The position numbers and the translations under genes were made by a program. Below the pieces are notes generated by a model that saw only the letters and a list, made by a program, of their open reading frames with translations, made no database searches and was not told the origin of the DNA. A stretch of 64,000 nucleotides of DNA, from positions 868,001 to 932,000 of the forward strand of contig JASISA010000002.1 of the NCBI GenBank assembly GCA_031771865.1, in the 5' to 3' direction. This document shows positions 41,821 through 49,654 of the stretch, one piece after another. The stretch comes from Nothophaeocryptopus gaeumannii. Its lineage: Eukaryota; Ascomycota; Dothideomycetes; Mycosphaerellales; Mycosphaerellaceae. Position 1 is the first letter of the stretch. Every line of letters starts with the position of its first letter.

Positions 41821-42310
41821 TGCAGTGGTTGTTGATGTTTGTGTGATGGAGTTGTGTTGGATGTCGCTGGGTGTGAGTGCTGGAGATGGATGTGGATTTG
41901 GTGTTGTGTGTGGAAGAAGAGTTGCAGAGAGGCGGAAGTGGTGGGGTTATGAAGATGGCTCAGCGGTGTTGCAGCCTTGCCTGAATCAAACGCACCTGAA
42001 AGCCAGAGCCAGATCGCACTTGCACGCGCACTCGTGATTGCAGTTGCGTTGTGATTAGAGTAGCCAATCAGCGCCTGCTAGCGTTGCGTTTGCCGGCAGG
42101 TGTGCATGGGCCAACAGCAGCGTCGTTGTGATCTCGGCTGCAACCGCGACTTGCGCGCAGCCGCGGGCGCCCGTACAAGTACAGCGGAAATCCCCTCCAA
42201 CTTGATTCCGTCTCTCCACACACAACAGCAACACCAAGCGACATCCAACACTCCATCCACCAAGCACACATCTCTACCACACTCAACCAACCACAACAAC
42301 CTTCATCAAC
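41821..42310. promoter_or_regulatory. Shared histone H3/H4 promoter
   Basis: The 490-bp gap between the start codons of divergent H3 and H4 must drive both at S phase. A CCAAT box in TAGCCAATCAGCG lies at 42064-42068, near the centre. The H4 side is rich in CA/AC repeats just before the ATG, typical of a leader. Confidence 0.8.
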
Positions 42311-42739
<429 letters not shown>

Positions 42740-43648
42740 GCGATGGGTCTTGGTGGTTCCTTTTTGATACTTTTGCATGGTTTACGACACTCAGATATCC
42801 ATCAGCGTGATGCTGCGGCACAGAGACGGCTGGCGATGGATGGCGCGACATGGGGATGGGTTTGACAGCAGGCTTTTCTCGGCCTAGCTTTACTGCTGTA
42901 TCTTAACGGCTTGGAGTTTCATGGATAGTCGAGCCGATACCAAATGACATGCTTGAAACTGTTCACGAACCATCGCTGCTCTCATCTTCTCTGCCTCTCT
43001 CTGCTTCCTGTCCCCTGCTTTCCAGCTCTGCAGCCTGGCGCGTTCTGGCTGTTTGTTTTGGTAGTACGTCTAACGCGTTCTGCGCACTGGCCTCCGCGTC
43101 TTCGCCCACTCCGGCGAGCAGGTGCTGGAGGAATCAGCGTGCCGACCGAGCCTTGACTATCGCGAGTCTACAAATTGCTACAATGCACGACGCTCATGCT
43201 CGCCAGCAGCAGACGCACATGTCCATGAAGCCTCTGATATCTGGACTTGCCTGCCCAAGGACCCTGCGATCCTTCCGGCTTCTCCCTCTCCCAAGACGAC
43301 ACTCCGGCCCGATGACTGCCAAATGTTCAAGACCTCACGCCCTTCTTCCTCCGGATGAGGCAAGCATGTTCTCCGCGGCTCAGCAAGGGACATCGCGCGT
43401 GGTAGTGCTGGATTTTCTATCAGGCTGTTCTTGTTGTTAGCACTTGTTGCTGAGCTGGTCGCCGAGGTCGCTTGCGCGGCTGATCACTTCGTGAGGACGA
43501 TCTGGAGCGTCATCACGTCTCCATACATATATCTGGCCTTCGTACACGTACGTTCTCAAATACCCAAAAGCAGCAGCAGCATAGGTCCGAGACCAACATC
43601 ACTTGGTATTAATCTGCCTCCTGGCTCCTCCAATCCGTCGCTTCGACC
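42740..43648. other. Intergenic region, about 910 bp
   Basis: Carries the H4 3' end and the promoter of the dehalogenase gene. An ORF at 42949-43440 (+) overlaps others in shifted frames and shows no domain. No gene is supported. Confidence 0.4.
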
Positions 43649-44590
43649 ATGGCTACCCTCCAGACTCGACCAAAGTGCCTCTTCTTCGATGTCTTCGGAA
43701 CATGCGTTGATTGGCGGAAGACGGTCACGAATGCTCTGGAGCAAGAGGCGAGAAGAGCCTCGAGTTCTGCGACAGCTTCGCTTGCGACTGGCATTCGTCT
43801 CAAGGCCGGCGAGATGGTAAGATCTTACCGATTCGCGGAACTGTTCTTATTGCAGGCCGACAGGAGTTCTATAAGCCGCAGCTCATTGAGACTGAAGTCA
43901 TTGGTCTTCGCTGACCCTTTCCAGACCATCGAGCAATGGGGCGACATCGCTCAGGAGTGGCGTAACTCGTATCTCAAGTTCACCAGGTCGATCGCCAATG
44001 ATCCCAGCATCCCCTACAAGACAGTCGACGAACACCACCTGGACGCTCTTCGCGAGATCCTTACCAACAAAGGCCTGATCTTCCCACGAACAGGCGACGT
44101 GCCCGCTAACCTCGTACACGACGGCTCCCTCTGGAACGAGCACGAACTCGTCGAACTCAGCATGATCTGGCACAAGCTCGAACCCTGGCCCGACACCGTC
44201 CAAGGCATCCGCGACCTGAACAAGAACTTCGCGACCAGCACTCTGAGCAATGGTAACCTCACTCTCCTGAACGATATGGTCGCCAACGGAAACATGGACT
44301 TTACGCACGTCTATTCTGCCGAGATGTTCCAGTCCTACAAGCCAAGCCCAAAAGTCTATCTGGGTGCGGCGGAGAAGATGGGTCTCAAGCCGGAGGAATG
44401 TATGATGGTCGCGGCGCATTTGGATGATTTGCAACATGCGAAGAAGAATGGGTTCAGTACTTGTTATGTGGAGAGGCCGCGGGAGGAGCGATATCTGGAG
44501 TTGAGGAAGGAGGAGGGGATCGTTGATGTGTGGGTGACAGAGGGTGAGAAGGGGTTTGTTACTGCGGCGCAGAAGCTGGGTGGCCCGTAG
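43649..44590 (+). CDS. Haloacid dehalogenase-like hydrolase (HAD, type II)
   Basis: Exons 43649-43816 and 43925-44590 join to 277 residues. The 108-nt intron (GTAAGA...TTTCCAG with a CTGAC branch site) has no in-frame stop and is a multiple of three, so the unspliced frame also reads through (313 residues); its translation lacks any family match. HAD type II landmarks: CLFFDVFGTCVDWR (motif I nucleophile Asp), STLSNGNLTLLNDM (motif II), the lysine in SAEMFQSYKPSPKVYLGAA (motif III) and MMVAAHLDDLQHAKKNGF (motif IV). Related enzymes dehalogenate 2-haloacids, but many fungal members have other or unknown substrates. Confidence 0.93.
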   Translation: MATLQTRPKCLFFDVFGTCVDWRKTVTNALEQEARRASSSATASLATGIRLKAGEMVRSYRFAELFLLQADRSSISRSSLRLKSLVFADPFQTIEQWGDIAQEWRNSYLKFTRSIANDPSIPYKTVDEHHLDALREILTNKGLIFPRTGDVPANLVHDGSLWNEHELVELSMIWHKLEPWPDTVQGIRDLNKNFATSTLSNGNLTLLNDMVANGNMDFTHVYSAEMFQSYKPSPKVYLGAAEKMGLKPEECMMVAAHLDDLQHAKKNGFSTCYVERPREERYLELRKEEGIVDVWVTEGEKGFVTAAQKLGGP

Positions 44591-45589
44591 CGCGAGGCTC
44601 ACAGGCTTACGAGTGTTGTGTTTTTGGGTGAGTTGTGACGTAGGCTCGGCTGAGTGATGCGGTCTTTGGTCGCTATGTTGGTTCACTGGATCGAGACGGT
44701 CTTTGGTTTGGCTTTGGTCGTGGAATGGTATATAACTGAGTCTTCGTTGTTGTATTTGCATCACTGCCTCCTACTCTGTCTCTTTCGATACCAATCGGTC
44801 GCATTCTCTTGGTTTGGTCAGCATATATGTGTCTGGTCTAAAAGATGGGGTGGTACTTGCGTGTAGACATATCTATAGTTCAAACTGCTCGGATATTTGG
44901 AAATATCCTAATTCGACCGATGTCGAAAAGCACAGCACAAAGCCATCGAGAGCTCCCCAAATTCCACAAAGGTTATCCAAGTAGTGGAAGAAGACCATAT
45001 TTCAAGTTTCGAGTTGATCGGTGTAGAACTAGTTGCGCAATTGGTAGCATGTTTCGTCGTTGGTCTGATCGTCTAACCCTAAGCAAGCTTGCGGCAACAG
45101 CTGGAGGAGAACTTCGAAGAGACATTGACATCGCATTATCATCGACTTCATCACTAAACATCGGCCCCATCGCCAGAGAGCACCCAGCAAGCGGCGAAAT
45201 GCGTACTAAGTCGCGTATATCCAGCGTGGCGCCGAATCGAAGAGCAGCAAGACGCAAGATGCCAAGAAGACAGAGAAGAACGGGCAGGCATACGTTCAGA
45301 GCACACGCTCTTCACTACGGTCATACCTGATGACGGCCAAGCAGATCGGACGAGCCGTTGTCAATGATCCATGCTGGATGAAAGTTCGCCAGTACCAGGC
45401 GCCGAGTAGCAGCCGTGACGGAAGAGGACCTCAGCTGCGATCTGGCCAAGGACTCTACTGCTACACGCCGCTTTGGCGACAGAACGAGCTCTTTGGAGGT
45501 CTCTTGGAGCAGTAATATCCAGAATACGCTTCAGCGACACCAGAACCGGCCAAAGGCATGGACAGCATAAGCAAAAAGAGAATCCACTC
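44591..45589. other. Intergenic region, about 1 kb
   Basis: Upstream (plus sense) of the tRNA-like array. A + ORF at 44845-45330 (161 codons) is Arg/Ser-rich with no domain. A short tract near 45028-45050 resembles a tRNA D-arm, but no partner arms are found. No gene is supported. Confidence 0.4.
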
Positions 45590-45732
45590 GGTCCTGCTAC
45601 GAATCGAACGTAGGTCTTCCGGACACGCCCTAGGGGAAATCAGAGCGGAGTACAACCGGGCTTCAACCAAGACCGGAGTCAGGGCAGGCCCTCCCTAATT
45701 TCCGGATATGCTAGCCGCTGCACCACAGGACC
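45590..45732 (-). ncRNA. tRNA-like element 1, anticodon stem split by 79 nt
   Basis: Minus-strand 143-nt element. 5' acceptor GGTCCTG (45726-45732) pairs perfectly with 3' CAGGACC (45590-45596). D-arm GTGC-AGCGGCTA-GCAT. Anticodon stem halves TCCGG (45702-45706) and CCGGA (45618-45622) pair perfectly. T-arm CTACG-TTCGATT-CGTAG (45597-45613) is perfect, and a 4-nt variable region (AGAC) precedes it. Box A is TGGTGCAGCGG (45715-45725), box B CGTTCGATTCG. A T5 run follows the acceptor by about 12 nt, and TATA lies about 35 nt upstream. Between the anticodon half-stems are 79 nt (45623-45701), starting AAATTA, without U33. A normal intron-bearing tRNA would have U33 and an intron after position 37; this does not fit. 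I call it tRNA-like, not a decoding tRNA. Confidence 0.8.
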
Positions 45733-45882
45733 TTGTCTGAGGACGAGGAGGGTGGGAAGTGAGGAGTATATGATCGCTGTAGGAAGGAGGAGAAGGCAAA
45801 AAGACGGAAGACTTGTACTGAAGTCCGGTTCCAAGGGCGAAGCAAAGAGAAGGGAGCACCACCAGGGCAAAACAGTAAGCAT

Positions 45883-46038
45883 GGCCTCGCTACGAATCGA
45901 ACGTAGATCTTCTAGTCATACGCAAGAGATGCGCAGAGTACAACCGGGCGATGGCCGGAACCACGAACCCGCCACGAGACACTCATGCGGGCCGCCCTCC
46001 CTAAGTACCAGATGTGCTAGCCATTGCACCACGAGGCC
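45883..46038 (-). ncRNA. tRNA-like element 2, anticodon stem split by 92 nt
   Basis: Second copy, 156 nt, minus strand. Acceptor GGCCTCG (46032-46038) with CGAGGCC (45883-45889), seven perfect pairs. D-arm GTGC-AATGGCTA-GCAC. Anticodon stem TCTGG (46008-46012) with CTAGA (45911-45915), one G-U pair. Variable AGAT, T-arm CTACG-TTCGATT-CGTAG (45890-45906) identical to copy 1. Box A TGGTGCAATGG. TTTT about 10 nt after the acceptor; TATA-like ATATAC about 38 nt upstream. Insert 45916-46007 is 92 nt, beginning TACTTA and, like copy 1, TTAGGGAGGG. The compensatory changes against copy 1 (acceptor GGTCCTG/CAGGACC versus GGCCTCG/CGAGGCC) show that pairing was kept while sequence changed. Confidence 0.8.
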
Positions 46039-46243
46039 GTCGATATACCCGTGTCAAGATGTGAAAGTAGGGCGGTATATGAAGACGTGAGCCCTTCATG
46101 AGAGGGCAGGGGCTTCCTTGAACCGCTCCGAGCTGGAGCAAAAGTGAACATGAAGGCATCAAGGCATATAATCCCAGTCCTGACGACTTGGACAGCCAAG
46201 TCGCGCCCCAGAAGATACCCAACCAGAGCGAAAAGGTAAACAT

Positions 46244-46424
46244 GGTCTCACTACGAATCGAACGTAGATCTTCCAGACACATGCTGTCGCCAGCGTGGAG
46301 TACAACCGGGCTGGGTGGAGGCCGGAGCCAACATGGACGCCGGAGCGAACGTAGCGAAGGAAAAACTCCTGCTGATTCAGCCCTGCCTGTTCTCTGGACG
46401 TACTAGCCGCTGCACTACGAGGCC
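46244..46424 (-). ncRNA. tRNA-like element 3, anticodon stem split by 117 nt, probably decaying
   Basis: Third copy, 181 nt, minus strand. Acceptor GGCCTCG (46418-46424) against TGAGACC (46244-46250) has one C-A mismatch and one G-U. D-arm GTGC-AGCGGCTA-GTAC with one G-U. Anticodon stem TCCAG (46394-46398) with CTGGA (46272-46276), perfect. T-arm identical to the other copies (46251-46267). Box A TAGTGCAGCGG. TTTT about 9 nt beyond the acceptor. Insert 46277-46393 is 117 nt and contains an internal T5 run on the transcribed strand, which should stop pol III early. Upstream TATA is weak (CATACC). It therefore looks less intact than copies 1 and 2. Confidence 0.75.
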
Positions 46425-46615
46425 GTTGTGGCGGATGTGACAGGGAGTGGTATGTGAGGATGCGAGGTGTTCTTCAAGTGGCAAGATTGGCCCTGACCGC
46501 TCATTCATGGAAGTGAGGTCAAGAATTCCGATGGATCTGCCACGCTTGACAGTAACGCCATACACCATACCCGGGGTATCATAAAACCATGCAAATCCCA
46601 TACAGAAACGCGTCC

Positions 46616-47407
46616 CTACTTCTCCCCAACAGCATCAACCGCCATCTTCGCCCTGCCCACCCTCTCCACCGTCCCTCCCAACTCCTCCTTCAACTCCCTC
46701 AAATCCTCATTTCCCCTCTTCCACGTCCCTTCAACCTCCTCACTCCTCTCAATCCCTTTCACCCCAACATCAGCCTTACCCGCCTTCTCCAACTCGGTCT
46801 CCCGATACGCCTTAAGCTTCCACTCGTATGCTTCCCCTTGCTTCTCAAAACTACTCGTGAACTTCTGCGCGGTCTCTTGTGGTGCTTTTCGTCGCAGGTC
46901 CGCGAGTTCGAGGGTTTGAGATTCGATTTGTGTGGAGAGGGATTGGACGCGTTGGGCGAGGCGGGTGTCGAACGGCTCAAGCTCTAAAAACCCCCCAACA
47001 GTCAGTTCTGCCTTCACAAGGAGTGGTCTCTGTCTCTCAAGAGTATTGATCGGGTTGGGAATCATACCTTCCCCTTCCCCCCCATCCGCATCCCAACTAA
47101 CCTCCCTCTCCATCTCCTCCATACTCATTCCATTCACCAATAACCCGTCCTTCGCAGCGGCGAATGTGGAGCGAATATACTCATCCACCAACACCTCTAC
47201 CCTCCTCTTCATCTCATCTTCCCTTCCCTCGGGCGCTGCATCTGGCGGAAAACTCTTATCGATCTTTTCTCGTGCTGCTGCTGAGACGTTCGCAATCAAG
47301 TATTTGAGATCGGCGGGGGATTGGAGTTCGATTTTGCGGTGGCTTGTTTCGGTGGCGCGTTCGCCGTATTGCGGAGCATTCGATTCGAAGATGTTTGTTG
47401 TGGCCAT
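46616..47407 (-). CDS. MIS14: Mis14 (Nsl1-like) kinetochore protein
   Basis: Exons 47068-47407 and 46616-46983 join to 235 residues. Mis14/Nsl1 is a subunit of the Mis12/MIND complex that links centromeric chromatin to the outer kinetochore. The family start is clear: RKIELQSPADLKYLIANVSAAAREKID, written here as two parts RKIELQSPADLKYLIAN and VSAAAREKIDKSFPPDAAPEG; then RRVEVLVDEYIRSTFAAA and, after the splice, ELEPFDTRLAQRVQSL with a coiled-coil C-terminus. The 84-nt intron (GTATGA...TTTTTAG, CTGAC branch) has no in-frame stop and is a multiple of three. An upstream ATG would add five residues; MATTNIFE has the better context. Confidence 0.9.
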   Translation of the reverse strand: MATTNIFESNAPQYGERATETSHRKIELQSPADLKYLIANVSAAAREKIDKSFPPDAAPEGREDEMKRRVEVLVDEYIRSTFAAAKDGLLVNGMSMEEMEREVSWDADGGEGEGMIPNPINTLERQRPLLVKAELTVGGFLELEPFDTRLAQRVQSLSTQIESQTLELADLRRKAPQETAQKFTSSFEKQGEAYEWKLKAYRETELEKAGKADVGVKGIERSEEVEGTWKRGNEDLRELKEELGGTVERVGRAKMAVDAVGEK

Positions 47408-48056
47408 TGTGATTGCATTCATTGCGGTGTGATTCTGTGGTCGTGGTCGTGAGGTGAACGTGTAAACATTGAGTGGGGTCCGTGAGTCGCGACTCGCGTT
47501 TACAGTTTCACGCTACAAGGATTCAGGGTCCAATCGGAGCCGCGGCTGCCGAGATTTCGTCATCGCGTGACGATAACGCGATAAGCCTGGTGAGTGAATG
47601 ACACTGTTCGATCAGTAGGGGCGGAACGAGCGTGCAGATGGGCGGTGGGTTGCTGAGAGGCTGTAGAAGAGTCGTTGGAGTGTTTTGATCAGATTGTTCA
47701 TGGTGTCGCAAGGCTGAGACATACTATGCTTGAGTGGAGTGATACTAGCCTCCATGAGGCTGGCTGTCTAGTTAGCGGTCAACACAACGCTTCCATACAA
47801 CTCCCTATATGTCGAACTCGAAGCGCCTGATCCATCCAGAGCTTCATAGCCACTCCCACATCCATTTAACAGTGGAAAACCCTTCAGAACGCCCTGTCAT
47901 GATTCATCAAAGTCCCACGCAACTCCAAAACCCTACCCTCCAGTGCATGTATGTCTGGCCAGATATATCCCATTATTCTCCCCAGCACCATGCTATATTC
48001 AAACCGCTATGCAAGTCGTCCGTTCGTATCCATTCCTCCCCTTTTCTCTCTGTGTC
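47408..48056. other. Intergenic region, about 650 bp
   Basis: Upstream of MIS14 and downstream of the next minus-strand gene. No protein-like ORF, tRNA or repeat. Confidence 0.4.
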
Positions 48057-48669
48057 TTATTGCGGCATCATCCTCTCCGCCTCCTCATCCGTCAGTACAA
48101 TATCCTCCACGGGATCAGGCCGATGTTCGAGATCTTGGGAATCGTAGTCGGACGCATATGAGGGGAGGAAGAGTTCTTGGTTCCAGTCGAAGCCTTGGCC
48201 GGATTTGATACAGGTTACCTGAAGAATGAATGTCAGCTGGAGGAGATGCAGAGGGGACAGTGCTGAAGAGGGTGGCCCGGGTGGAAGTGAACTCACAAGT
48301 CTCGGCGGCCCATCTCCATGTCCAAGACTAATCACCGTATACTCGCTCTTACTCAATGAACTCCCTATACATCCACACATGTCAGCCTTCTTCCTCGTCG
48401 CGCCTTCCCATCCCTTTGCTCATCTCTCCGTTATGCCTACCTAACAAACTCGGCCTCCTCGCGGAAACACTCTCCCCTCCAAAAGACCTCGGACTTGACG
48501 GAGGTGACGACGCAACGCCGACAGGAAGTTTACTCTTCCTCTTCGCAGACATATGCGTCGGAGGTGTTCCCATGGTAGAGCTACCAAACGAGCTCGGAGA
48601 GCTGGCGACAGCGTGGACTTCAGCCGCTTGGGGCTGCTTTCGTTTGGGGATGGGCATAGAAGATGACAT
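48057..48669 (-). CDS. Small nuclear-like hypothetical protein (three exons)
   Basis: Exons 48441-48669, 48297-48364 and 48057-48218 join to 152 residues in frame. I do not recognise a named family, though the end looks like a conserved ascomycete protein. Exon 1 is basic and Ser/Pro-rich with MPIPKRKQPQAAEV, HMSAKRKSKLPVG, and SPPSSPRSFGG: short phosphorylation-type SP sites and a possible nuclear signal. Exon 2 codes SLSKSEYTVISLGHGDGPPRL. Exon 3 codes VTCIKSGQGFDWNQELFLPS and the acidic LEHRPDPVEDIVLTDEEAE. The joined frame and the conserved-looking tail support one gene. Function unknown. Confidence 0.78.
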
Positions 48670-49654
48670 GGCTGTTCAACTCCTCAAGTGTTGGTCTTAG
48701 GTATAGTCAATAGGTGTAATGTCAGGACAGCAAGAGCAAAATGTGTTTGTCTGTCTACGTATGTAGATGTGTGGGTGAGGAGGAGTAGAAGATCAGATCA
48801 TCAATGTCACCTCCACCGCAGCAGTAGTCGCTCGGGATCTCCAGGCAGCTCGAGGCTCCCGCAGCGCTTGGTGTGACTCCATCGCATGACTCGATACTAG
48901 CCTGATGCCTGCAAGGCAGCATGCATGTGACTGGGACCAGATGGATCATCCCGTGCAGTTCCCGAGGGGCGGCTTATCGACGCTTGTTTGTTATACGATA
49001 AAGACAAATAATGACAACAAACAATGAGGCTCAAGAGCGCAATGATGTTGGAGGAAAGGGACGCTTGGATGTTGGATATATCATCGATTCTCAACTATCG
49101 TACAGTCTTCACTCACTGTCTCTCTCGCTTCAATTACCTACCACCCGAAGCACATCATCCTCTATTTCTCCCTTCTCATCGTCGTAAAGGACGGATCCAG
49201 TCCGACTGGCCATGGCCACACCACATGCTATGAAAACGCTGGCTGTAGGAACAATAACAAAGAAACTCTGGATGCACCCGTTGCTCCATCTCACTCACTT
49301 CCCCCCTCTAGATGTCTGCAACATCTACATCCTGATCCTGCGTGTTGTCTGTCATCTGGTTCATAGGGATAATATAGCCCACCATGAAAACCGGCTCCAA
49401 CGCCCGCCCAAAACAACTGTACTGATACAGTCTTCTCTTTCGCGTCTTCTTCCTCCGGGTATCACAAAGAATAATCAACAATGAAGAAATTCAGTCATCC
49501 ACCTTCTATAGGAGCATGCTGCGCGTCTTAGCGCCTGGCTTTGGCGCTGGCCGCAAGCTCGAATATCGTACAATTACATGTCATTTCCATGTTTCAGTTT
49601 TGTTGCAGCTTGACAGTGCTGTTTTCGAACCAAGTGAATTGCCAGAGCGACTCA
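48670..49654. other. Intergenic region, about 985 bp
   Basis: Promoter side of the small minus-strand gene and 3' side of the RasGAP gene. ORFs here are short and domain-free. Confidence 0.4.

Noticed and set aside
42949..43440. 163-codon plus-strand ORF upstream of the HAD gene
   Set aside because: Overlaps other open frames and shows no protein-family pattern; probably promoter and leader.
43898..44764. 288-codon minus-strand ORF
   Set aside because: Antisense shadow of the HAD hydrolase exon 2.
45028..45075. Plus-strand GCGCAATTGGTAGC, like a tRNA D-arm
   Set aside because: D-stem pairs poorly and no anticodon or T-arm follows.
44845..45330. 161-codon plus-strand ORF
   Set aside because: Arg/Ser-rich, no domain, no splice context, lies in a gene-free stretch.
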